64,000 nucleotides of DNA from Faecalicatena absiana (GTDB lineage: Bacteria > Bacillota > Bacilli > Lactobacillales > Lactobacillaceae), in assembly GCA_017309015.1 (NCBI GenBank), contig JAEDAG010000007.1:47417-111416 (forward strand), read 5' to 3'. Both the position numbers and the translations under genes were made by a program. Below the pieces are notes generated by a model, which worked only from the letters and a program-made list of their open reading frames with translations, searched no databases and was not told where the DNA came from. This document shows positions 38,575 through 46,883 of the stretch, in pieces; within the stretch, counting starts at the first letter, position 1, and each line of letters starts with the position of its first letter.

Positions 38575-39255
38575 TTGAAAACTGAAGTCTATTTAGTCCG
38601 TCATGGCGAGACCCTGTTCAACCGCTTGGGCAAGGTGCAGGGCTGGTGCGACACTCCCTTGACCATCAGGGGGATCGATGATTTGAAGAAGACCGCCTTG
38701 GCCTTGGCGCAGATTCACTTTGACAACATGTATTCTTCCGACCTCAAGCGGGCGATCGACACCGTCCACTTGATGAAGAATGCCAACGTGGTCTCCCAGA
38801 TCGGGAAGATCAAGAAGCTGCCGGAATTCCGGGAAGTCTTTTTCGGCTCCTTTGAAGGCGACAGCATTGACGAGACCTGGCGGGCCGTTTCCAAGGCCGC
38901 TGGCATCCCGGAGACCGCAGACGTGAAGGCGATCATCGATGCCGTTGGCATCTACAAGTTCAGAGAGGCCACCAAGAAGGCGGACCCACGGCACCTGGCC
39001 GAAAACGTGGAGGAACTGGACCTACGCATGCAGCGGGCCGTCAAGGTCCTGCGCGAGGAAACCAGAAACGAGGCGCGGGTGCTGGTCGTTTCCCATGGGG
39101 ACTTTATCAAGACCTTGGGCATCAAGTACTGGGACCAGAGTGATGGCCTCCACGACATCCCTTTCCCGGAAAACGGCAGCGTGACGCGCGGGATTCTGGA
39201 TGAAGCGGGGAACTTTAAGATCGTTGACTACAATTGTTCAGCAGATGATTTATAA
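38575..39255 (+). CDS. Histidine phosphatase superfamily protein
   Basis: This 226-residue protein starts at TTG, six bases after AAAGGAGG. The catalytic motif VYLVRHGETLFN (4-15) and the late VVSHGDF identify the phosphoglycerate mutase-like phosphatases. It is less like a true mutase than the gene at 39663. The substrate is unknown. It leads a run of five plus-strand genes. Confidence 0.83.
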   Translation: MKTEVYLVRHGETLFNRLGKVQGWCDTPLTIRGIDDLKKTALALAQIHFDNMYSSDLKRAIDTVHLMKNANVVSQIGKIKKLPEFREVFFGSFEGDSIDETWRAVSKAAGIPETADVKAIIDAVGIYKFREATKKADPRHLAENVEELDLRMQRAVKVLREETRNEARVLVVSHGDFIKTLGIKYWDQSDGLHDIPFPENGSVTRGILDEAGNFKIVDYNCSADDL

Positions 39256-39266
39256 GAGGGAAAAAC

Positions 39267-39458
39267 ATGAAGTGGGATACGCATACTTTTACCTTTATTT
39301 TGTTGTTGATCGTTGGCCTGTGGGAACTGGCCCGCGGCTTTAACGCGTCCAAGACCATGAAGGAGGGGCAGGTTAAATTGACCGCCAGATCCTACTACCT
39401 GACCGGGGCAGTCGTCTTGATCGCGGCGATTTACTACGCCTACAAGCTTTGGGGGTAA
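39267..39458 (+). CDS. Small two-helix membrane protein A
   Basis: The 63-residue protein has two hydrophobic segments (about 8-24 and 43-60) separated by a basic loop. It begins 11 bp after the phosphatase gene and ends 3 bp before a similar small gene. I do not recognise the family. Confidence 0.65.
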   Translation: MKWDTHTFTFILLLIVGLWELARGFNASKTMKEGQVKLTARSYYLTGAVVLIAAIYYAYKLWG

Positions 39459-39461
39459 GCG

Positions 39462-39650
39462 ATGAACGTTCATTCATGGTGGGTCCCGTACGCGGTCCTG
39501 TTGTTTGGCATCTGGGACTTGGCGACCGGAATCTCGAGAAAGATCAAGGACCGAAAGGGCGCTCAGCCATCCAAGGGCTTGAGCAGCAACGCCTTTCTGT
39601 TTTTGGGCGTATTGTTTATCATTACCGGCATCTGGGCATTTTTTGCATAG
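39462..39650 (+). CDS. Small two-helix membrane protein B
   Basis: The 62-residue protein has the same plan as its neighbour: two hydrophobic segments (about 6-24 and 43-62), a LFGIWDLATGI segment matching LIVGLWELARGF in protein A, and a basic loop. The two are probably paralogues from a tandem duplication and may form a heteromer. Confidence 0.65.
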   Translation: MNVHSWWVPYAVLLFGIWDLATGISRKIKDRKGAQPSKGLSSNAFLFLGVLFIITGIWAFFA

Positions 39651-39662
39651 AAGGTTAGCATT

Positions 39663-40337
39663 ATGGCAAAATTGGCACTGCTTAGGCATGGCGAAAGCGA
39701 AGCCAATGCCGCAAACGTATATACTGGCTGGAACGACGTTCCTTTGACTGACAAGGGCCGCGCGCAGGCAAGAGCGGCCGGGGAGAAATTGGCGCAGCTA
39801 TCTGATTTCCAGCCAACGCGCATTCACACCTCGGTTTTGTCGCGGGCAATTGAGACGGCCAACATCGTGGCCGAGACCTGTGGCTTCCTGTGGCTGCCGA
39901 TGACCAAGACCTGGCGGCTCAATGAGCGCCACTACGGGGCTTTGCGCGGTTTAAACAAGGACGTGTCCCGCAAGGTCTTTGGCAAGGAACAGGTCTTGGA
40001 GTGGCGGCGCGGCTTTGACGCGGTCCCACCAGCCCAAGGGTCGCCGACGATCGACCGGCGCTACCGGTACGTTGACCCCAAGCTCTTGCCTAGGGCGGAA
40101 AGCCTGCACCAGACCCAGCTGCGCCTGCTTCCTTACTATGAAGACGAGGTGGCCAGCCGCCTGCGCCAGGGCGAGGACCAGCTGATCGTGGCCCATGGCT
40201 CCAGCCTGCGGGCTTTGATCAAGTACCTGGAGCAGATCAACAATGTGGACATCTTGAAGCTGGAAGTACCTAACGCCAAGGCCATTGTCTACGATTTTGA
40301 CCACGAATTGCGGATTATCAACAAGCAGATCCTGTAA
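39663..40337 (+). CDS. gpmA: 2,3-bisphosphoglycerate-dependent phosphoglycerate mutase
   Basis: This 224-residue enzyme interconverts 3- and 2-phosphoglycerate. The catalytic LALLRHGESEANAANVYTGWNDVPLT (phospho-His in RHG), the acid RLNERHYGALRGLNK segment and the second His in IVAHGSSLRAL are all present and typical of true dPGM. In other lactobacilli several copies occur, so this may not be the main glycolytic enzyme. It follows the small membrane genes by 12 bp. Confidence 0.87.
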   Translation: MAKLALLRHGESEANAANVYTGWNDVPLTDKGRAQARAAGEKLAQLSDFQPTRIHTSVLSRAIETANIVAETCGFLWLPMTKTWRLNERHYGALRGLNKDVSRKVFGKEQVLEWRRGFDAVPPAQGSPTIDRRYRYVDPKLLPRAESLHQTQLRLLPYYEDEVASRLRQGEDQLIVAHGSSLRALIKYLEQINNVDILKLEVPNAKAIVYDFDHELRIINKQIL

Positions 40338-40374
40338 AAAGCATGATTTTTTAACGAAAACAAGAGGAGAATTT

Positions 40375-41688
40375 ATGTCACACAAGCTTAGCTTAGAAGA
40401 AATCGCTGAATTCAGCCGCGACTTCAACGCGGATCCCAAGAACCAAGTCATTGCCAGAGCCGCTGGCCGCAGCGGGGTCATTGAGGCTGCCTGGAACCCG
40501 GAAGTTTCCCGGAGCTTGAACCGGACCTTCTCAGTGGAACTGGACACGGACAACGTGACCAACCAAGAGCGGTCTGGCCGCTGCTGGCTCTTTTCAACCT
40601 TGAACGTCGTCCGCCACAACTTTGGCGCCAAGAACAAGGCCAAGAACTTCACCTTCTCCCAGGCCTACAACTACTTCTGGGACAAGATTGAGCGGGCCAA
40701 CTTCTTCTACGACCGGATTATTGCCACGGCAGACCGGCCACTGGATGACCGGACCGTGCGCGGCTACCTGGACTGGACTACGACTGACGGCGGCCAGTGG
40801 CACATGGCGGCCTCAGTGATCGCCAAGTACGGGGTCGTACCGTCATACGTCATGCCGGAAACTTTCAACAGCAATCACTCAGATGCCTTGAACATGGTCT
40901 TGTCCGACAAGCAGAAGAAGGATGCCCTGACCTTGCGCAAGCTGGTTCAAGCCGGGGATGAAGCCGCCGTTGAAGCCAAAAGAAAAGAGTTCTTGGCCGA
41001 GATCTACAAGATCATGGCCATTGCCGTTGGCGAGCCGCCAAAGACCTTTGACCTGGAATTCAGAGACGACGACAAGCACTACCACTTGGAAAAGAACCTG
41101 ACCCCGGTTGAGTTCTTCAACAAATACTGCGACACCGACTTTGACGACTACGTGGTCTTGGCCAACGCGCCGGATCATGAACTGAACCGGGTCTTGCACC
41201 TGGGCTTTGAGGACAACGTGGCCGGCGGGTTGCCCAACTTGTTCGTCAACGTGCCAATGGAATACCTGGAAGACGCCACGGTAAAGATGCTGCAGAGCGG
41301 GCGGGCAGTTTGGTTTGGCAACGACGTTCTGCGCCAGATGGACCGCAAGACCGGCTTCATGGATCCAGACCTCTACAAGCTCGACGACCTGCTGGGCATC
41401 GATACGTCCATGACCAAGGCTGAGCGCCTGGCCACCGGCGTGGGGATGTCCTCACACGACATGGCGATCGTCGGGGTTGACGTCGACCACGGGGAAATCC
41501 GGCAATGGAAGGTTGAAAACTCATGGGGCGACAAGAGCGGGGCCAAGGGCTACTTCGTCATGAGCAACGACTGGTTTAGAGAATACGTTTATGAAGTGAC
41601 CGTCAAGAAGGAATTCGTGCCAAAGCAGATCCTGGACTTGCTGGAAACCGAGCCAGTGGAACTGAATCCATGGGATTCCTTGATTTAG
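40375..41688 (+). CDS. pepG: C1-family cysteine peptidase PepG (bleomycin-hydrolase type)
   Basis: This 437-residue peptidase belongs to the PepC/bleomycin hydrolase family. The nucleophile is Cys70 in RSGRCWLFS, the His is in SSHDMAIVG, and the Asn is in VENSWGDKSG. The length matches the 437-residue endopeptidase PepG described from L. delbrueckii subsp. lactis. It ends in NPWDSLI, while PepC in this window ends with a longer tail; in this family the C-terminus reaches into the active site and sets aminopeptidase versus endopeptidase action. It follows gpmA by 37 bp with a GAGGAGA site. Confidence 0.87.
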   Translation: MSHKLSLEEIAEFSRDFNADPKNQVIARAAGRSGVIEAAWNPEVSRSLNRTFSVELDTDNVTNQERSGRCWLFSTLNVVRHNFGAKNKAKNFTFSQAYNYFWDKIERANFFYDRIIATADRPLDDRTVRGYLDWTTTDGGQWHMAASVIAKYGVVPSYVMPETFNSNHSDALNMVLSDKQKKDALTLRKLVQAGDEAAVEAKRKEFLAEIYKIMAIAVGEPPKTFDLEFRDDDKHYHLEKNLTPVEFFNKYCDTDFDDYVVLANAPDHELNRVLHLGFEDNVAGGLPNLFVNVPMEYLEDATVKMLQSGRAVWFGNDVLRQMDRKTGFMDPDLYKLDDLLGIDTSMTKAERLATGVGMSSHDMAIVGVDVDHGEIRQWKVENSWGDKSGAKGYFVMSNDWFREYVYEVTVKKEFVPKQILDLLETEPVELNPWDSLI

Positions 41689-41694
41689 TGGAAT

Positions 41695-41733
41695 TAAAAG
41701 CTTTCCTTACAAAAAGTAGGAAAGCTTTTTTGA
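41695..41733 (+). terminator. Terminator of pepG
   Basis: An AAAAGCTTTCCT / AGGAAAGCTTTT stem is followed by T. Confidence 0.85.
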
Positions 41734-41823
41734 TGAAAAATAAGGCATTCCGCGCGACAGATGGCCAAGTTATGGTAAAATCGAATTTGATATTCAAAAT
41801 AGTTTTTTACAATGGAGCGAAAT

Positions 41824-42759
41824 ATGCGCAAATTATTTCTTTTAAGAGGCGCACCTGGCTCTGGCAAATCTTCATTCATCGCGCGGCACCACCTGATGCC
41901 TTACGCGATCAGCGGAGATGAGATTCGGCTGCTTCTGGCGGATCTTACCGTATACTATGACAAGAAGACTGACGTACTGCACCAAGTGATTCCGCGGCAC
42001 GTCACGGATCAAACCAACAGAATGAAGGACAATCTGATTGAGCACAAGATGTCCTATGGTGAGACCGTGATCGTGGACGGCACCCACATCGTGCCTAGCG
42101 AAATCGACCACTACAAGAAGTGGTGTGAAAAGTACCACTACGAATGCTATGTGGTCGACTTGATGCAAAATCAGACTCTTGAAGGCTTATTGAAGAGAAA
42201 CCAGGTCCGGATGCAGTACGACTGGGTCAAGCCCGAAGTAATCGCCATGATGTACAACTCATACATGGCGCACCCGGAAGTGCCCGACTGGGTCAAGGGC
42301 ATCAAGCCCACCCAGATGGAACATGCCCTTTTGCAAAGGGAAAACAACCTGGACCGATATTCACATGTGATCGCGATTCCTGATGAAGTCAAAGAAGAAG
42401 ACTTTCCACATGTGCATATCTCCAACTTCTACTTCTCCTTCAACGACAAGTTCAGTGAGAAGTATGGCACCTACCGCAATGTGGTGACGATCGGCAAGAC
42501 CAAGGAAGAGGTCGTGGACGAGTTCCGTCTTCCTTACTTCGTCTTCAAGTTCCACCACAAGCACTTCCTGATTTCGGCTTATCCAATCAGAAACGAGATG
42601 CTGGACCCGATCAAGAAGGTCAAGGGCGTTTGGTCCTATTCAACGGGGCTGTACAACGTAGCCGACTTCTTGCGGGAATTCCCGGAAAACGAGAAGCAGC
42701 ACGTGCACCAATTCAACCTGTCCAAGCTGGATAGAAGCAGACTGCTGCACATTTGGTAA
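41824..42759 (+). CDS. P-loop kinase resembling polynucleotide kinases
   Basis: This 311-residue protein starts with a P-loop (LLRGAPGSGKSSF, residues 6-18) and an ISGDEIR segment, the layout of T4 Pnk-like and zeta-toxin-like kinases. A strand VIVDGTHI and a lid-like region with KRNQVRMQYDW follow. The C-terminal half (about 180-311) is rich in aromatic residues and His (FHHKHF) and is not familiar to me. A role in RNA or nucleotide end phosphorylation is possible but unproven. GGAG lies six bases before the chosen ATG. It stands alone between terminators. Confidence 0.65.
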   Translation: MRKLFLLRGAPGSGKSSFIARHHLMPYAISGDEIRLLLADLTVYYDKKTDVLHQVIPRHVTDQTNRMKDNLIEHKMSYGETVIVDGTHIVPSEIDHYKKWCEKYHYECYVVDLMQNQTLEGLLKRNQVRMQYDWVKPEVIAMMYNSYMAHPEVPDWVKGIKPTQMEHALLQRENNLDRYSHVIAIPDEVKEEDFPHVHISNFYFSFNDKFSEKYGTYRNVVTIGKTKEEVVDEFRLPYFVFKFHHKHFLISAYPIRNEMLDPIKKVKGVWSYSTGLYNVADFLREFPENEKQHVHQFNLSKLDRSRLLHIW

Positions 42760-42762
42760 AAC

Positions 42763-42803
42763 ATGAAAAAAGCTTTTCCTTCATTTGGAAGGAAAAGCTT
42801 TTT
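42763..42803 (+). terminator. Terminator of the P-loop kinase gene
   Basis: An AAAAAGCTTTTCCTTC / GAAGGAAAAGCTTTTT stem is long and nearly perfect. Confidence 0.88.
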
Positions 42804-42952
42804 TCGTTTAGGAGTCTTTATAAAATCCTGAAAAGTCAGTTATCTTTTTAATTAATGATAAAAATCACAAATTCTGATTGTGTGGGCTTCGTCCTAGTGT
42901 TACGATCACGATTAAGAGAAAAGTAACATAAGCAACAGAAAGAAGGATGAAA

Positions 42953-44806
42953 ATGAAGGCTGGAAAATACACGGTTGACGCGCAAGGCCACAATGGTAAG
43001 TTCAAGCTGACGGTAACGGTTGATAAAGACCGAATTGAAGATGTCCAAGTGGCTGAAGGAGAAACAGCGGGCATTTCGGACGCGGCTTTGAAGCGGATTC
43101 CGGAAGCAATTGTGAAAGGCCAAACTTTGAATGTGGATGTAGTTTCCGGGGCTTCTTTGACTAGCCACGGGATCTTGGACGGGGTTGGCCACGCCATTGA
43201 ATTAGCTGGCGGGGATGCTGATGAATTCAAGAAGCGGCCAAAGTACCAAGCAGCTGAAACAGGCAGTCAGGAAATCACGGTTGACGTGGCCGTGGTTGGT
43301 GCCGGCGGGGCTGGTTTTACCGCGGCTGTCCGTTCATTGCAACATGGTCTGAAGGTTGCCTTGCTGGAAAAGGCGCCAACCGTTGGTGGTAACACCATGC
43401 GGTCAGGTGGTTTCTTAAACGCCGCTGACCCAGAATGGCAAAACAAGTTTCCAGCCTTGCCAGGGGAAAACGTCACCTTGGAGCAAATGATGGAAGTCAA
43501 GGAAGACGAAATCGCGCCGGAATACCGGGACGACTTTAAGGAGATGCAAAAGCAGATCAAAGCTTACCTTGACAGTGGTAAGAATTACCTGTTTGACTCA
43601 GTTCTCTTCCACCGTCTGCAAACTTACCTGGGCGGCAAGCGGGTTGACTTAAAAGGTAACGAAATTTACAGTGACTACTCCTTGGCCAAGACTTTGACTG
43701 ATCACGCCTTGGAATCAGTCAAGTGGCTGGCTTCAATTGGCGTTGACTTCAACATGTCAGCCGTAACCATGCCAGTCGGTGCTTTGTGGCGCCGGGCCCA
43801 CAAGCCAGTGGAAAGCGACGGCTTTGGTTACATCAAAGCTTTGAAGAAGTACTATGATGAACATGGCGGTCAGACTTTCACTGACGCGAAGGTAACGGAC
43901 TTGCTGCTTGAAAACGGCCGGGTAACTGGGGTTAAGACCGATAAACTGACCGTTCACGCCAAAGCCGTGATTTTGACGGCGGGCGGCTACAGTGCCAATA
44001 CCAAGATGCTACAAAAGTACAACACTTACTGGGACGACATTCCAGACAACATGAAGACCACCAATGCCCCATATATTACCGGTGACGGGATCAACTTGGG
44101 CTTGGAAGCAGGCGCGGCCTTGGTTGGTATGGGCTTCACCCAAATGATGCCAGTCGCCGACCCAAAGACGGGTGAATACAACACTGGTTTGCAAGTCCCG
44201 CCAGCTGACTTTGTCATGGTTAACCAAAAGGGTGACCGTTTCGTTAACGAATACGCTGGTCGTGACACTTTGGCAAAAGCCGCCATTGCCAATGGTGGTT
44301 TGTTCTACTTGATTGCCGATGAAACGATCAAGAACTCAGCCTACAATACTGATGAAAACAAGATCAAGCAAGAAATTGCCAATGGGCAATTGTACAAGGC
44401 AGACACCTTGGAAGAATTGGCTAAGCAGATCAAGGTTGATCCTGACCACTTGCTGGCAAGCATCAAGAAGTACAACCAATACGTTGACCAAGGGGACGAC
44501 CCGGAATTCCACAAGAGCGTCTTTGACCACCGGGTTGAAAATGGTCCATTCTACGCTACACCACGTCAACCAGCCATGCACCACACCATGGGCGGGTTGA
44601 AGATTGATGCCGGAGCCCACGTCTTAAACGAAGCAGGGCAAAGAATTGCCGGTCTCTACAGTGCCGGGGAAAATGCCGGTGGGGTTCACGCCGGCAACCG
44701 CTTGGGCGGTAACGCCTTGGCTGACGTCTTTACCTTTGGCCGGATTGCGGCGGACAGCGCCAATGCTGAACTCGTGGTTGACACGGTCAGTGGGGCATCA
44801 CGCTAA
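42953..44806 (+). CDS. Fumarate reductase-type flavoprotein with N-terminal FMN-binding domain
   Basis: This 617-residue enzyme has an N-terminal FMN_bind domain (about 1-85) whose DVVSGAS (62-68) fits the site where ApbE attaches FMN to Ser/Thr. A FAD-dependent reductase domain follows ([14 protein letters not shown] near 112). Active-site segments MHHTMGGL and the late [17 protein letters not shown] are those of soluble fumarate or related enoate reductases. It should pass electrons to fumarate or a similar acceptor. The protein ends with DTVSGASR, a second ApbE-type motif. The start at 42953 follows AGAAGG by six bases. Codon use (more GGT, TTG and GTT) differs from neighbours, suggesting transfer or strong expression. 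Confidence 0.87.
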   Translation: MKAGKYTVDAQGHNGKFKLTVTVDKDRIEDVQVAEGETAGISDAALKRIPEAIVKGQTLNVDVVSGASLTSHGILDGVGHAIELAGGDADEFKKRPKYQAAETGSQEITVDVAVVGAGGAGFTAAVRSLQHGLKVALLEKAPTVGGNTMRSGGFLNAADPEWQNKFPALPGENVTLEQMMEVKEDEIAPEYRDDFKEMQKQIKAYLDSGKNYLFDSVLFHRLQTYLGGKRVDLKGNEIYSDYSLAKTLTDHALESVKWLASIGVDFNMSAVTMPVGALWRRAHKPVESDGFGYIKALKKYYDEHGGQTFTDAKVTDLLLENGRVTGVKTDKLTVHAKAVILTAGGYSANTKMLQKYNTYWDDIPDNMKTTNAPYITGDGINLGLEAGAALVGMGFTQMMPVADPKTGEYNTGLQVPPADFVMVNQKGDRFVNEYAGRDTLAKAAIANGGLFYLIADETIKNSAYNTDENKIKQEIANGQLYKADTLEELAKQIKVDPDHLLASIKKYNQYVDQGDDPEFHKSVFDHRVENGPFYATPRQPAMHHTMGGLKIDAGAHVLNEAGQRIAGLYSAGENAGGVHAGNRLGGNALADVFTFGRIAADSANAELVVDTVSGASR

Positions 44807-44824
44807 GGCGAGAAAAAGATTTGC

Positions 44825-44861
44825 GATACACAACTCCATTTTTGGGGTTGTGTATTTTTTT
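44825..44861 (+). terminator. Terminator of the flavoprotein gene
   Basis: An ATACACAAC / GTTGTGTAT stem is followed by seven T. Confidence 0.85.
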
Positions 44862-44869
44862 ACAAAAGA

Positions 44870-45349
44870 ACTTTTTGTGGAAAACTACCAAAACCGGAAA
44901 CGAAGCCAACTACTCCAGAAACGAAGCCAGAGACTAAACCGGAAGTCAAGCCAGAAGCTAAGCCGACCAAGTCAAAGCCAAAGCCGACTAAGCCGAAGGC
45001 CAAGCCAACCAAGACCAAGAGTGAGCCAACTAAGCCAAAGGTTAAGCCGCTTGTCCGGAAGACTAAGTCCGACCCGGCTTATCCAAATGCTGGCCAGCTT
45101 AACTCTGGTCGCGCTAAGACGCCAAGCGAGCCAATCACTCCAGGTACGCCAACTCTCAAGGGTGCCGGTTTGACTAACGCCGCAGGCAATGGAATTGGTT
45201 CAGCCAACTCCGTTAAGACCACGGCAGGTGAAGCCAAGCTGCCACAGACTGGTGCCAAGGAATCTCCAGCAGCAGTTGCTGCCGGCCTGATTGCCTTAGG
45301 CATGTCTGCCGCCCTGGGCCTGGCAAGCCTGCGCAAGAAGCGCCACTAA
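44870..45349 (+). pseudogene. C-terminal remnant of an LPXTG-anchored surface protein
   Basis: The frame reads a Pro/Lys/Glu/Thr-rich wall-spanning region (repeated KPETKP, KPTKPK), a Gly/Asn/Ser stretch, the sortase motif LPQTG, a hydrophobic helix (AAVAAGLIALGMSAALGLA) and a basic tail RKKRH. No start codon or ribosome site stands in front, and the adhesive N-terminal part is missing. The frame is the same as that of the flavoprotein upstream, across its stop and terminator. It is a deletion stump of a cell-wall protein. Confidence 0.82.
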
Positions 45350-45361
45350 TTTAAAGCGGAG

Positions 45362-45391
45362 AAGTCCTGATCATTGATCAGGGCTTTTTTG
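45362..45391 (+). terminator. Terminator after the LPXTG remnant
   Basis: AGTCCTGATCA / TGATCAGGGCT is followed by six T. Confidence 0.8.
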
Positions 45392-45408
45392 CTGTAAACA
45401 GCATCACA

Positions 45409-45442
45409 AAAAGCCCCAAGCGAGTTCTTCGCTTGGGGCTTT
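45409..45442 (-). terminator. Terminator of rarA
   Basis: AAAGCCCCAAGCGA pairs with TCGCTTGGGGCTTT, and a T run follows on the minus strand. Confidence 0.85.
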
Positions 45443-45473
45443 GCTTTGCAAAATCGTAGAGATTTTGGTCTAT

Positions 45474-46741
45474 TTACTTTTCCCGTTGCCGCAATGGGTC
45501 GCTCGCGGCAAACTTTTTCCCGTAAATATACTCAAACAAGGCTTGGTATTGCTTGTAGAGCCGTTCTTCATTGGCTGTGCTGCGCGGGAAAAAGTAGTGG
45601 TGGCCGATCAAGTCTTCTGGCAAATAGGCCTGCTTGGCGATTTGGTGGGGCTGATTGAAGGCATCAAGCTTGAGCCCTGCACCACGGAGCTTGCCGGCTT
45701 CCTTGTAGTGGTCATCTCGCAAGTAGGCTGGCATTGGGTGGGCGCTGGGATTTTGCGCGTCCATCTTAGCTCTGGCATATGCCCAGCGGACAGAGTCTGA
45801 TCTTGGACAGATGCAGAGCAGCATGGTGGCCATAGTCAATGCTGATGTTGCCCTGGGCAGGCAGCGGTATTTGCTAAAGTGATTGCTTGGGTGACCGTTT
45901 CTGGAGCGGCGAGGCCAACCGTTAAAACTGCCGCGTCCTTAAGCCTTCTGACCACCGAGTCTAAATCGCCACTCTCGAGCAGCACTGCCAGATAATACAG
46001 GGCCGCGTCGGTATCCGAGCCTTCAATTGAGTCTTGAAAAGCTGACAGATAGTCATAGTGCTGGGTGGCATCCCTGTCATAGGCAAAGTGCTGGTTCTTG
46101 GCAAAAGACGCGATCTCTGCCATAGTCAGCTGCTCTGGGTACATGGCATGGAGCGTATCCAGAATGTTCAAGGCAACCCGTACGTCGCCATTGGCTGAGT
46201 TGGCGATAGCATGGGCTTCTTCATCCCCTAGATCAAAGTCCAGCCGCTCATTGGCGGCCCGCTTCAAGACAGGCTCGATCTCTTCCGCGGAAATTGGTTC
46301 GAATTCAAAAATCTGACAACGGGAGCGGATTGCCGGCGCGATGCTCATGACTGGATTTTCCGTAGTCGCGCCAACCAAGAGAATATGCCCGTTTTCTAGA
46401 TAGGGGAGAAGGTAGTCCTGAAGTGGCTTGGTCAGGCGGTGGATTTCATCCAGCAGGAGGACGAAACTTTCGTCTGGATGTTGCTTGATCAGTTCTTGCA
46501 GCTGGGTTTTGTTTTGAATTGAAGCATTGAAAGATTCAAATGGCAAGTCCAGGCTCTTAGCCATGACTCCAGCCAGGGTAGACTTGCCGCAACCAGGCGG
46601 CCCCCACAGGATCAGACTCAATGGGACCGCTTGGTCAATAATCTGCCGCAGCGGCTTTCCCGGGGCCAGGAGCTGCCTTTGCCCAACCATCTGCTCTAGT
46701 GATTGCGGCCGCATCAAGTCGGCCAAAGGTTGTTTGAACAT
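45474..46741 (-). pseudogene. rarA: Replication-associated recombination ATPase RarA/MgsA, frameshifted
   Basis: The first 301-codon frame has the clamp-loader-like AAA+ core (Walker A LWGPPGCGKST, Walker B LLLDEIHRL). It runs off into TAACPGQHQH and a stop at 45836. The C-terminal domain (CPRSDSVRWAYARAK, PAYLRDDHYKEAGKL, AYLPEDLIGHHYFFP) continues in another frame to 45474. The break lies near 45855-45865, where a small deletion fits best, because the spacing between conserved residues is about two codons short. RarA acts at stalled replication forks. The truncated product would lack the tetramerisation domain. Confidence 0.85.
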
Positions 46742-46883
46742 CGTTGCACCTCATTCGACGCTTCATTTGACTATTGCTAGTATAGCTGTTTATTTCCAAA
46801 AGACAAGTAGCCCTTGAAGACTTAGCTAGGCACTTTTCAGGAACCAAAAAGAAAAACAAAAAAACGCTCATCCAACTTGGATG

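Noticed and set aside
41824..42759. Zeta toxin of a toxin-antitoxin pair
   Set aside because: There is no small antitoxin gene beside it, and the C-terminal half does not look like a zeta toxin.
44646..45173. A frame rich in Arg/Gln/Ser over the LPXTG remnant
   Set aside because: It is an alternative reading of the Lys/Pro repeat. The correct frame shows LPQTG, a membrane helix and a basic tail.
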